DNA of 64,000 bases from Pseudomonas fluorescens. GTDB lineage: Bacteria > Pseudomonadota > Gammaproteobacteria > Pseudomonadales > Pseudomonadaceae. The stretch spans positions 62,001-126,000 of the forward strand of contig NZ_JSAK01000013.1 of NCBI RefSeq assembly GCF_000802965.1, read 5' to 3'. The notes under the pieces were generated by a model, which had not been told where the DNA came from, made no database searches, and worked only from the letters and a program-made list of their open reading frames with translations. How positions within the stretch are numbered: position 1 is the stretch's first letter; each line of letters begins with the position of its first letter. Shown here piece by piece: positions 9,178-16,630 of this stretch. Made by a program: the position numbers and the translations under genes.

Positions 9178-9597
9178 TTACGCGGCGGGTTGCAGGCCGA
9201 ACATGGCCAGTTGCTGGGTGCTGCCCTTGTGCTGGATCAGACGCGGATCGTCCAGCGGCAGGCTGCGACCCAACTCACGCTCCAGAATAGTCTGCAGCTT
9301 GAGATTATCGACCTTGCCGTCGGCGCCGATGGCGTCCTTGAGTTTTTCCGGGTCGACTTGCGCAGTCTTGCCCGGTTCGAAATAAATTGCGCCAGTGGCG
9401 AAGTCCACGGCGAACGCGATCAGGCCGGGAATGATGTAGAACAGCAGGCCCACGGCGTCGAGCACGGCAATGGCCGGGTCGATCTTGCCATCGATCTGGC
9501 CACGACGATCCGGGTAGAAAATCGAACCGCACGCGGTGACCTGGGTCAGCAGGGTCGCGACCAGAACACCGCCGATCAGGCGAAAGGGAACACGCAT
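9178..9597 (-). CDS. Putative lipoprotein
   Basis: A 139-residue protein with a signal peptide and lipobox (TQVTAC, Cys near 23), so probably lipidated. A hydrophobic segment follows at about 45-70 (LLFYIIPGLIAFAVDFATG), and the C-terminal half is hydrophilic. Such proteins have sometimes been misnamed polyribonucleotide nucleotidyltransferase; nothing here supports that. The hydrophobic middle resembles YceK/YidQ lipoproteins, but I cannot assign a function. It is followed by fieF with a 29-base gap, so they may be co-transcribed. Confidence 0.75.
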   Translation of the reverse strand: MRVPFRLIGGVLVATLLTQVTACGSIFYPDRRGQIDGKIDPAIAVLDAVGLLFYIIPGLIAFAVDFATGAIYFEPGKTAQVDPEKLKDAIGADGKVDNLKLQTILERELGRSLPLDDPRLIQHKGSTQQLAMFGLQPAA

Positions 9598-9660
9598 ATG
9601 AAATCTCCTGAGTAGAACGCTAAGAGCGTTACTGGTTTGAGCTCAGACTACGCCAAACAG

Positions 9661-9778
9661 TTCGCCGTTATACTCGCCCCTCTGTTTGGGAGCCAGCATG
9701 ATTTCTTTGCCGATTGATGAAGTTTTACCCGCCCTGCGTGAAGCCCTCGCTACACGCCATGAAGCTGTGCTCAAGTAA
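9661..9778 (+). pseudogene. Truncated extra copy of the hrpB promoter and first 26 codons
   Basis: This stretch repeats 11191-11306, the promoter and first codons of hrpB. It opens at ATG 9698 and encodes MISLPIDEVLPALREALATR and a few more residues, nearly identical to HrpB, then stops at TAA 9776-9778. The two coding stretches differ only at synonymous third positions (GCC/GCA, ACA/ACG, GCT/GCC) before they diverge, and the promoter parts differ by small indels. It forms the left boundary of the inserted two-gene cassette. Confidence 0.85.
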
Positions 9779-9820
9779 TATCAAGCAAAGCATTTAGGCT
9801 CGTAACGCGATTATTGCACG

Positions 9821-9859
9821 GTAACATCGTCGCTGTTACTGTGCGTAAATCGTGTTACT
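9821..9859. promoter_or_regulatory. Candidate operator: GTAACA/TGTTAC palindrome and half-sites
   Basis: GTAACA (9821-9826) and TGTTAC (9834-9839) form a perfect inverted repeat with a 7-base spacer. Further GTAAC-type half-sites lie at about 9801 and 9854. They lie just upstream of a winged-helix gene in a toxin-antitoxin-like pair, where autorepression is usual. Confidence 0.45.
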
Positions 9860-9869
9860 TGGTGCTGAG

Positions 9870-10871
9870 ATGAAAACCAGTCGGCAAGAAATTCAGAATT
9901 ACTTCGAGCAGATTTTCGGGGCGAAGCCCGAGATCAAACGTTGGGCGAAATCCAAGGGTTTGCCTTTCTATCTCCTGGATGAATACACCTTCGACGTCGT
10001 GATGTTGCATGGCTGCCAATGCCTGCTGCTACTTGCTCACGAACCCTTCGAAAATGCAGCGAAGATTCGCAAGCACATCGACGTACTGAAAAAGACGGTC
10101 GATTACCCGATTCTCTATGCGACCGGCGCACTCCAGTCATTTGAGCGTAAACGTCTCATCGAGTCCGCGATTCAGTTTGTTGTTCCTGGCAACCAGCTGT
10201 TCGCGCCACAACTTGGACTCGATCTGCGTGAGTTCTACCGCAGCAGGCAGATAGAAAAAGAAGCCTTGAGTCCGGCCAGCCAGGCCGTGCTGATCGCAAC
10301 CCTCAATCGAGGATGGGAGGAGAATCAAACCTTTCGGGGTACGGACCTCGCTGACGCAGACCTCTACTCAAAAATGACGATATCCAGGGCGATGAAAGAG
10401 CTTTATTCGTTCGGATTGATAGAGCCAGCATCCAGTGGGAAATCATCGCGTTGGCATTTCGTGGCAGACCCAAAAGCGATATGGGAAAAATCCCTTCCTA
10501 TTCTGCAAAGTCCGGTGAAACGGGTTGTGTACGCAGACTGGCATCCATCGGTGCAACGAGCTGCCGGGTTGTCAGCGCTCAGCAGGGCGTCCTTGCTGGG
10601 CGAGCCATCGATACCCGTTATTGCCTTCACCAAAGAAAGTTGGGATTCGGAAGTCGCTCGCTCAGGTCGTGCGGAAATTGACCCCATCGACGACCCTGTT
10701 GTCGAGGTCGAGATCTGGAGCTATTCCCCTGATCACGTGTCAGGTCGAACCCGGATTCCATTGCCGCCAGAAAGCGTTGATCCCCTGTCTCTCTATCTGA
10801 GCCTGAGGGACAACGTCGACGACAGAGTTCAGTTGAGCCTTGATGAAATGATGGAGAAGATTGAATGGTGA
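9870..10871 (+). CDS. Winged-helix regulator/antitoxin-like partner of an AbiEii-type nucleotidyltransferase
   Basis: A 333-residue protein. The N-terminal half (1-135) has no motif I recognise. The middle (about 140-200) looks like a winged helix (LSPASQAVLIATLN, then KMTISRAMKELYSFGLIE and a basic SSGKSSRWHF wing). The acidic C-terminus ends in LDEMMEKIEW. In accessory DNA, genes like this sit directly before AbiEii-family nucleotidyltransferase toxins, which suggests an antitoxin or repressor role. Its stop overlaps the next start by 7 bases, so translation is coupled. ATG 9870 is chosen over the upstream GTG 9852. Less GC-rich codon use than its neighbours and its place inside a duplicated hrpB end point to acquisition by transfer. 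Confidence 0.65.
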   Translation: MKTSRQEIQNYFEQIFGAKPEIKRWAKSKGLPFYLLDEYTFDVVMLHGCQCLLLLAHEPFENAAKIRKHIDVLKKTVDYPILYATGALQSFERKRLIESAIQFVVPGNQLFAPQLGLDLREFYRSRQIEKEALSPASQAVLIATLNRGWEENQTFRGTDLADADLYSKMTISRAMKELYSFGLIEPASSGKSSRWHFVADPKAIWEKSLPILQSPVKRVVYADWHPSVQRAAGLSALSRASLLGEPSIPVIAFTKESWDSEVARSGRAEIDPIDDPVVEVEIWSYSPDHVSGRTRIPLPPESVDPLSLYLSLRDNVDDRVQLSLDEMMEKIEW

Positions 10872-11185
10872 AGGGATTGGATACTTTCCGCGAAGCTTTT
10901 GCCGGTCACGCGGAGCGTTATGTGCTCATCGGTGGTGTTGCAGCCAGCCTGGCCCTTGAAGAGGCGGGCATTGAGTTCCGTTCCACGCGAGACCTGGACA
11001 TTGTGCTTTTGTCTCGTCTTCTGTCGGCTGATTCAGATATCAGTCTTCCGGAGGACATCGCGACTGACTTGCGCAAATTTCTCGCCGTTATGCCCTCTCT
11101 GGACGTCGACATGAAAGCCTTGGGGCTCCGTGGCGTCACTATCGCTGAAGTCGCAGAGCGCATACGTTCAGCATTCAAGGTATAG
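10865..11185 (+). pseudogene. AbiEii-type nucleotidyltransferase toxin, internally deleted
   Basis: The 106-residue product starts like a nucleotidyltransferase of the AbiEii/AbiGii family: YVLIGGVAASLALEEAG, then FRSTRDLDIVL with the GG and D-x-D metal motifs (about 20-45). Full-length relatives run to about 250-280 residues. Here the sequence goes straight from the D-x-D strand to what looks like the family's C-terminal helices (LPEDIATDLRKFL, then ALGLRGVTIAEVAERI). About 150 residues, including the third catalytic acid and substrate-binding part, seem to be missing in frame. It is probably inactive as a transferase, though a short regulatory protein cannot be excluded. The comparison rests on my memory of the family, not an alignment. 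Confidence 0.6.
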
Positions 11186-11190
11186 GGCTT

Positions 11191-11306
11191 GTTCGCCGTA
11201 TACTCGCGCCCTCTGTTTGGGAGCCAGCATGATTTCTTTGCCGATTGATGAAGTTTTACCCGCCCTGCGTGAAGCACTCGCTACGCGCCATGAAGCCGTG
11301 CTCGAA
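11191..11306 (+). repeat. Right copy of the cassette-flanking direct repeat (hrpB promoter and 5' end)
   Basis: It matches 9661-9775 with a few indels in the promoter part and three synonymous changes in the coding part, and continues into intact hrpB. The two copies enclose about 1.4 kb holding the two-gene cassette. Confidence 0.85.
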
Positions 11307-13745
11307 GCACCGCCTGGCGCCGGTAAGACCACCCGCGTGCCGTTGGCCTTGCTCAATGAGACTTGGCTGGCCGGGCAAACCATTCTGATGCTCGAACCGC
11401 GCCGTTTGGCGGCGCGGGCGGCGGCGGAGCGGTTAGCCAGTGAGCTGGGTGAGAAGGTTGGCGAGACTGTGGGGTATCGCATTCGGCTCGACAGCAAGGT
11501 GGGTCCCAAGACGCGAATTGAAGTGGTCACCGAAGGCATTCTCACCCGGCGCTTGCAAGATGACCCGGCGCTGGAAGGCGTGGGGTTGCTGATCTTCGAT
11601 GAATTTCACGAACGCAGTCTCGACGCCGATCTGGCGTTGGCCCTGAGCCTGAACGGTCGGGAACTGTTCCGTGACGACCAGCCGCTGAAAATCCTCTTGA
11701 TGTCGGCAACGCTCGAAGGCGAACGCTTGGCCGGGCTGCTCGACGACGCGCCGATTTTGCGTAGCGAAGGGCGCATGTACCCGGTGGCGATGCGCTGGGG
11801 CCGACCGTTTCAGGCCGGTGAATTCATCGAGCCGCGACTGGTGCAGACCATTCTCGAAGCCTTGAACGACGAAACCGGCAGCGTGCTGGTGTTCCTGCCG
11901 GGGCAGGCGGAAATACGGCGCGTGCATCAGCAATTGGCCGATGCGCTGGGCGATAACCCTCAGGTTTTACTCTGCCCGTTGCACGGCGAACTGGACCTCG
12001 CCGCGCAACGTGCGGCGATTGATCCGGCGCCACCGGGCAAGCGCAAAGTGGTGCTGGCCACCAACATCGCCGAGACCAGCCTGACCATCGATGGCGTGCG
12101 CGTGGTGATCGACGCCGGGCTGGCGCGGGTGCCGCGATTCGATCCCGGCAGCGGCATGACCCGCCTCGACACCCAGCGCATTTCCAAGGCCAGCGCCACG
12201 CAACGCGCGGGTCGGGCCGGGCGACTGGAGCCGGGTGTGTGTTATCGCTTGTGGTCGCAGGATCAGCACGAGCAACTGGCGGCCTACGGCAGTGCGGAAA
12301 TTCTTTCGGCGGATCTGGCCGGATTGGCCTTGCAACTCGGTCGTTGGGGCGTGACGCCCGGGCAATTGGTGTGGCTCGATGTGCCACCCGCTGCCGCGTA
12401 TGCACAGGCGCAGGACTTGCTGGATCGACTGGGTGCTCTGGAGGGCGAAGCGCTGACCCGTCACGGTCAGGCCATGGCCGAATTGCCGGCGCATCCGCGC
12501 ATCGGCCATTTGTTGTTGCGCGGTCAGGCGCTGGGGTTGGCGGACATGGCTTGCGATGTCGCGGCGTTGCTGGGCGAGCGCGATATCTTGCGCGGCGCTG
12601 GCGCGGATTTGCACAGTCGGCTGGTGCTGTTGTCCGGTGAAGAACGCGCCGCTCGCGGTGCTCAGGGCGGGGTGCAGCGAGCGCGGCAACTGGCGCGGCA
12701 ATATCGCGGTTATCTGCGTGGCAAGGCGTCGGAACCGGTCAGCGATCCGGACCATCCGCGTTGGCTCGGGGCGCTGCTGGCGCTGGCCTATCCCGACCGC
12801 GTTGCCCAGCAACGGCGGGCCGGTGGTGCCGAGTATCGTTTGGCCAACGGTCGCGCGGCGTTGTTCGCTGAAGCAGACAGTTTGATGAAGCAAGCGTGGC
12901 TGGTGATTGCCGATCTGGGCAGTCGTCAGGGGCAGCGTGAAGAGCGGATTTACCTGGCGGCGGATTTCGATCCGGCGCTGTTCGATTCGGTGCTGGCCGA
13001 ACAGGTGCGCGTTGTCGACCAACTGGATTGGGACGAGCGCGAAGGCGTGTTGCGCGCCGAGCGCCAGCGCAAGGTTGGTGAGCTGATCCTCAGCCGCGAA
13101 CCGCTGACCGGGCTCGATGAAACTGCACGCAGTCAGGCGCTGGTCAATTTGGTGCGACGCAAAGGTCTGGAGCTGTTGCCGTGGACACCGGACCTGCGCC
13201 AATGGCAGGCGCGGGTGGCGTTGTTGCGTCAGCTGGATATGGCCGGCAAGGGCGAAAGCGAATGGCCGGACGTCAGCGACGCTGCGCTGCTCAAAAACCT
13301 CGAACACTGGCTGATGCCGTATCTGGGCAAAGTTTCGCGGCTCAGTCATTTCGCCAATCTCGACCTGTCGAGCATCGTCCACAACCTGCTGCCGTGGCCG
13401 CTGCCGCAGCGGCTCGATGAGCAGGCGCCGCATCATTTGAGCGTGCCGTCGGGCTCGTCGATTCGCCTGGATTACAGCGAGCAGCCGCCGATCCTCGCGG
13501 TGCGTTTGCAGGAGTTGTTCGGCCTGGCCGAAACCCCGCGCATCGCCGGTGGCCGGCAAGTGGTCAAGCTGCACCTGCTGTCCCCGGCGCGGCGACCGGT
13601 GCAGGTGACGCAGGATCTGGCGAACTTCTGGCGCAGTACCTACGCCGAGGTGAAGAAGGATTTAAAGGGGCGGTATCCGAAACACTATTGGCCGGATGAT
13701 CCGTTGGTGGCCGAAGCCACGGCACGCATCAAACCGCGCAAATAA
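11229..13745 (+). CDS. hrpB: ATP-dependent helicase HrpB
   Basis: An 838-residue DEAH-type RNA helicase homologue. It carries Walker A PPGAGKTT (about 31), DEFHERS (motif II, about 120), MSATLEG (motif III), TNIAETSLTIDG and QRAGRAGR (motif VI). A helicase-associated domain follows, then the HrpB-specific C-terminus (YPKHYWPDDP). The ATG at 11229 is used because the duplicated copy shares this start and GGGAGCC lies upstream. A longer frame from 11130 only reads back through the cassette. Its cellular substrate is not established. Its natural 5' region has been rebuilt by the insertion, so its promoter is the one within the repeat. Confidence 0.93.
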   Translation: MISLPIDEVLPALREALATRHEAVLEAPPGAGKTTRVPLALLNETWLAGQTILMLEPRRLAARAAAERLASELGEKVGETVGYRIRLDSKVGPKTRIEVVTEGILTRRLQDDPALEGVGLLIFDEFHERSLDADLALALSLNGRELFRDDQPLKILLMSATLEGERLAGLLDDAPILRSEGRMYPVAMRWGRPFQAGEFIEPRLVQTILEALNDETGSVLVFLPGQAEIRRVHQQLADALGDNPQVLLCPLHGELDLAAQRAAIDPAPPGKRKVVLATNIAETSLTIDGVRVVIDAGLARVPRFDPGSGMTRLDTQRISKASATQRAGRAGRLEPGVCYRLWSQDQHEQLAAYGSAEILSADLAGLALQLGRWGVTPGQLVWLDVPPAAAYAQAQDLLDRLGALEGEALTRHGQAMAELPAHPRIGHLLLRGQALGLADMACDVAALLGERDILRGAGADLHSRLVLLSGEERAARGAQGGVQRARQLARQYRGYLRGKASEPVSDPDHPRWLGALLALAYPDRVAQQRRAGGAEYRLANGRAALFAEADSLMKQAWLVIADLGSRQGQREERIYLAADFDPALFDSVLAEQVRVVDQLDWDEREGVLRAERQRKVGELILSREPLTGLDETARSQALVNLVRRKGLELLPWTPDLRQWQARVALLRQLDMAGKGESEWPDVSDAALLKNLEHWLMPYLGKVSRLSHFANLDLSSIVHNLLPWPLPQRLDEQAPHHLSVPSGSSIRLDYSEQPPILAVRLQELFGLAETPRIAGGRQVVKLHLLSPARRPVQVTQDLANFWRSTYAEVKKDLKGRYPKHYWPDDPLVAEATARIKPRK

Positions 13746-13755
13746 TCCCACGTCC

Positions 13756-13858
13756 CCTGTAGGAGCTAGCCTGCTCGCGATGGTCGTGAACGATAACGCG
13801 TAAATCCAGATGCTCAGCGGCGTCCTTGAGCCTTTCGCGAGCAGGCTCGCTCCTACAG
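13756..13858. repeat. Inverted REP pair, GTAGGAGCGAGCCTGCTCGCGAT class
   Basis: CCTGTAGGAGCTAGCCTGC at 13756 faces CGAGCAGGCTCGCTCCTACAGG ending at 13858. It directly follows hrpB and may block 3' decay. The same class recurs at 16529, 23451 and 43195, with a single arm at 63660. Confidence 0.8.
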
Positions 13859-13996
13859 GTTTACCGGCGCAGGGCTCGTGTTTAAAGGCGTTTAAGGATA
13901 CTTCCTGCAAGCTACAAGACCTTGCGCCGTTGCCTACGGGTACGCCAGAATCCGCCGGCTTGTGCGCTTTGGAGGCCATCGGTAACTTGATTCGTG

Positions 13997-14217
13997 TCAC
14001 TGCTCATCAGTGACCGGGTTTAGTCGCCCGGCTATCCATTCACGGTTGCATAAGTGTCATCCAGTCAGGTGTTCACCTGTACTTGATGGTGGCTGTGCGC
14101 ATGGCGCCCTCGGGCGCGCCGGGTTTGGGTGGTTTACCGGTCGACTAACTTGCGCACAGCCGCCTCCCTTTCGTTTAGTCGCGAGATGGTCACGGCCTCA
14201 CTTGAGGTTAATTGCCC
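13997..14217 (+). promoter_or_regulatory. Structured 5' leader of the DUF6124 gene with hidden ribosome-binding site
   Basis: Several perfect hairpins follow one another. TCACTG/CAGTGA is at 13997-14013. CCGGG/CCCGG (14014-14031) has the loop TTTAGTCG. CAGGTG/CACCTG is at 14066-14079. A long-range 11-base stem, GGCTGTGCGCA (14091-14101) with TGCGCACAGCC (14151-14161), encloses GCGCCC/GGGCGC. The last hairpin, CCTCA/TGAGG (14196-14207), contains the GAGG that should serve as the ribosome-binding site of the ATG at 14218. The motif TTTAGTCGC occurs twice (14019 and 14174), and a complementary GTCGACTAA lies at about 14140. This density of structure suggests an RNA-based switch on translation. 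Its ligand or partner is unknown. Confidence 0.6.
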
Positions 14218-14577
14218 ATGTTCAAACCTACACCGAACCCGCCAGACACCGATCCGGCATCCCCATACGACCCCGATTCCAAAAAACTCAACGAGGCCGC
14301 CGAACGCGCCCTCAACTTCCACTTCCCCTCGACCGCCGACATCAAAGCTACACCGCGTACCGTCAGCACCCTGTTCACCGTCGACCCAGAAGCCACGACC
14401 GAAACCCTTATGGTGTATCTGGTCGAAACGCTGGCCTCGGTGGATGTGATGGTCCATCAATTGGTCGATCACCTGGACGGTGGTTCACGCAATGCCCTGC
14501 TAGGGATTTCCAACAGCGTGATGCTGGCGGAGATCACGGCCAATCGCGTGCTGGATCAGATTGATCCGCCTGAATAA
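14218..14577 (+). CDS. DUF6124 (DUF3077-like) small protein
   Basis: A 119-residue acidic protein of a family present in several copies in fluorescens-group genomes. The N-terminal 30 residues are Pro/Asp-rich. Then come NEAAERALNFHF and a helical C-terminus (LMVYLVETLASVDVMVHQLVDHLDGGSRNA..). No membrane segment or catalytic motif is visible and the role is unknown. ATG 14218 is chosen because the product then begins MFKPTPNPP as in relatives, and the only ribosome-binding candidate (14204-14207) is 10 bases upstream. The strongly folded leader implies post-transcriptional control. Confidence 0.8.
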   Translation: MFKPTPNPPDTDPASPYDPDSKKLNEAAERALNFHFPSTADIKATPRTVSTLFTVDPEATTETLMVYLVETLASVDVMVHQLVDHLDGGSRNALLGISNSVMLAEITANRVLDQIDPPE

Positions 14578-14694
14578 CACGACAGGCCTGACCAGTTTTT
14601 TCCTTCCCCAAAGCCACAAAAAACCTGCTTTCTCCCATTCCAGTGCATGCACAGAATGCAGTTGCGCGTGCATTGGAATTTTAAGGAGTGAGTC

Positions 14695-15372
14695 ATGACG
14701 TTCTCGATTATCGGACGCTGCCCTGAAACCGGGCAGCTCGGTATTGCCATCAGCTCTTCAAGCATTGCGGTTGGCGCTCGCTGCCCATGGGCGCGGGCGG
14801 GTGTCGGTGCGGTGTCTACGCAGAACATTACGCTGCCGGCGCTGGGGCCGCAGATCCTGGACTTGCTGGAGCATCAGCATCTGGAACCTGAAGCGGCGCT
14901 GGACAGGGCGCTGACGTCCAACGGCTGGAGTCAGTACCGGCAAGTGACGGTGATCGATGCGTCGGGCCGGATTGCGCTGTTCAGCGGCAAGGAGTCGCTG
15001 GGTGTGCACAACGCGGTGAAAGGCGAGCAGTGTGTCGCGGCGGGTAACCTGCTCAGCGATGTGCGGGTCATCGAGGCCATGGTCGTGGCGTTCGAGGCCG
15101 AGCCGGGTCAGTTGGCGGACCGTTTACTGGCGGCCATGCACGCGGCGATGGCGGCCGGTGGCGAGGCAGGGCCGGTTCATTCCGCCGCGCTGAAAGTGGT
15201 GGGTGACCATACGTGGCCGATCATCGACTTGCGGGTTGACTGGGCCGAGGAAGATCCCATCGGACAGCTTGACGGCCTCTGGCAAGCCTATCAGCCACAA
15301 ATGCAGGACTACCTGACGCGCGCACTCAACCCGACGACGGCGCCGAGCTACGGAGTGCCGGGCGATGAGTGA
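14695..15372 (+). CDS. DUF1028 family protein (Ntn-hydrolase-like)
   Basis: A 225-residue protein beginning MTFSIIGRCPETGQLG, with AISSSSIAVGARCPWARAGVGAVSTQ, the hallmark of DUF1028. The family has an Ntn-hydrolase-like fold and is often found with amidohydrolases and RidA proteins in catabolic clusters. The exact reaction is unknown. GGAGTG precedes the ATG. The stop overlaps the start of the following ArgE-like gene by 8 bases, so the two are translationally coupled and probably act on one N-acylated or amide substrate. Confidence 0.85.
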   Translation: MTFSIIGRCPETGQLGIAISSSSIAVGARCPWARAGVGAVSTQNITLPALGPQILDLLEHQHLEPEAALDRALTSNGWSQYRQVTVIDASGRIALFSGKESLGVHNAVKGEQCVAAGNLLSDVRVIEAMVVAFEAEPGQLADRLLAAMHAAMAAGGEAGPVHSAALKVVGDHTWPIIDLRVDWAEEDPIGQLDGLWQAYQPQMQDYLTRALNPTTAPSYGVPGDE

Positions 15373-16528
15373 GGCGTCCAGCCGCGACCTGCTGGAACGC
15401 CTGATCGGTTTCGCCACCGTCAGCCGCGATTCCAACCTGGAATTGATTCGTTTCATCGAGGCGTATCTGGCCGGGCATGGCGTTCAGAGCGAGCTCTTTT
15501 TCAACGAAGAAGGGACCAAGGCCAATCTGTTCGCGACTATCGGCCCGCTCATTTCCGGTGGCGTGGTGCTCTCCGGTCACACCGATGTGGTGCCGGTTGA
15601 CGGGCAGGCCTGGACGGTCGATCCGTTCCGGCTGACGGAAAAGGATGGACGCCTGTACGGTCGCGGCACGGCGGACATGAAAGGGTTTATTGCCTCGGTG
15701 CTCGCGGCGGTGCCGAGCTTTGTGCAGCGTCCGCTTCTGCGGCCGGTGCACCTGGCGTTTTCCTACGATGAAGAAGTCGGTTGCCTGGGTGTCAGGCCGA
15801 TGCTCGCCGAGCTGGAGAAGCGTCCGTTCAAGCCCCGACTGTGCCTGATCGGCGAGCCGACGGAGCTGAAACCTGTGCTGGGTCACAAGGGCAAGTTGGC
15901 GATGCGCTGCGAGGTGCGCGGTGCCGCGTGCCATTCGGCGTATGCGCCGTACGGGGTGAACGCGATTGAATATGCCGCGCAGTTGATTGGCCAGTTGGGC
16001 GTTATCGGTGCCGGGCTCGCGCATCCTGATCAGCATGACGAACGATTTGATCCACCGTTTTCGACGGTGCAAACGGGTGTGATCAAAGGTGGCCGGGCGT
16101 TGAATATTGTTCCTGCTGAATGCGAGTTCGATTTTGAAGTCAGGGCGCTGCCGGACTTTGATGCTCAAGTCGTTGCGGACCAGCTCCAAACCTACGCCAA
16201 GGAACATGTACTGCCGAAGATGCGCGCGGTGCAGGCGGACACGGATATTCGATTGCGGCCACTGAGCGCTTACCCCGGGCTGGCGACGCCGCCGGAGAGT
16301 GAGGCGGCGCGGCTGCTGGCGCTGTTGAGCAATTCATCAGAGTTTGGAACGGTCGCGTTTGGCACTGAGGGCGGGTTGTTTGATCAGGCCGGGATTCCCA
16401 CGGTGGTGTGTGGGCCGGGGAGCATGGATCAGGGGCATAAGCCCGATGAGTTTATTGCGCTGGAGCAGTTGAGCGGTTGTGATGCGATGCTGGTGCGATT
16501 GGCTGACTACCTGTGTGGCGACATCTAA
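15365..16528 (+). CDS. argE: ArgE-like acetylornithine deacetylase / M20 deacylase
   Basis: A 387-residue zinc amidohydrolase of the M20 family. Metal and catalytic residues are all visible: SGHTDVVPVDG (His and Asp, about 76-80), GRGTADMKG (bridging Asp), SYDEEVGCLG (catalytic Glu-Glu), IGEPTELKPVLGHKG, and the late His in GSMDQGHKPDEF. ArgE proper removes acetyl from N-acetylornithine, but pseudomonads mostly use ArgJ for this. The coupling to a DUF1028 gene and the neighbouring amine-catabolism genes suggest a catabolic N-acyl amino acid deacylase here. The gene symbol is by family only. Confidence 0.85.
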   Translation: MSEASSRDLLERLIGFATVSRDSNLELIRFIEAYLAGHGVQSELFFNEEGTKANLFATIGPLISGGVVLSGHTDVVPVDGQAWTVDPFRLTEKDGRLYGRGTADMKGFIASVLAAVPSFVQRPLLRPVHLAFSYDEEVGCLGVRPMLAELEKRPFKPRLCLIGEPTELKPVLGHKGKLAMRCEVRGAACHSAYAPYGVNAIEYAAQLIGQLGVIGAGLAHPDQHDERFDPPFSTVQTGVIKGGRALNIVPAECEFDFEVRALPDFDAQVVADQLQTYAKEHVLPKMRAVQADTDIRLRPLSAYPGLATPPESEAARLLALLSNSSEFGTVAFGTEGGLFDQAGIPTVVCGPGSMDQGHKPDEFIALEQLSGCDAMLVRLADYLCGDI

Positions 16529-16630
16529 CTGTAGGAGCGAGCTTGCTCGCGATGGGCTCAAGAGCGCCGCGTTTAGCCAGTAAACACGCGTTATCGTTAA
16601 CGACCATCGCGAGCAGGCTCGCTCCTACAG
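16529..16630. repeat. Inverted REP pair overlapping the end of the LysR gene
   Basis: CTGTAGGAGCGAGCTTGCTCGC at 16529 faces its complement ending at 16630. The right arm supplies the last codons and TAG stop (16625-16627) of the minus-strand LysR gene. Confidence 0.85.

Noticed and set aside
9698-9778. 26-residue peptide from the left hrpB copy as a functional leader peptide
   Set aside because: It is simply the HrpB N-terminus ending at the repeat boundary. It may be translated, but nothing suggests a role.
11130-11228. Upstream extension of the hrpB frame
   Set aside because: It reads back into the nucleotidyltransferase gene in another frame. The start at 11229 is shared with the duplicated copy and with HrpB proteins generally.
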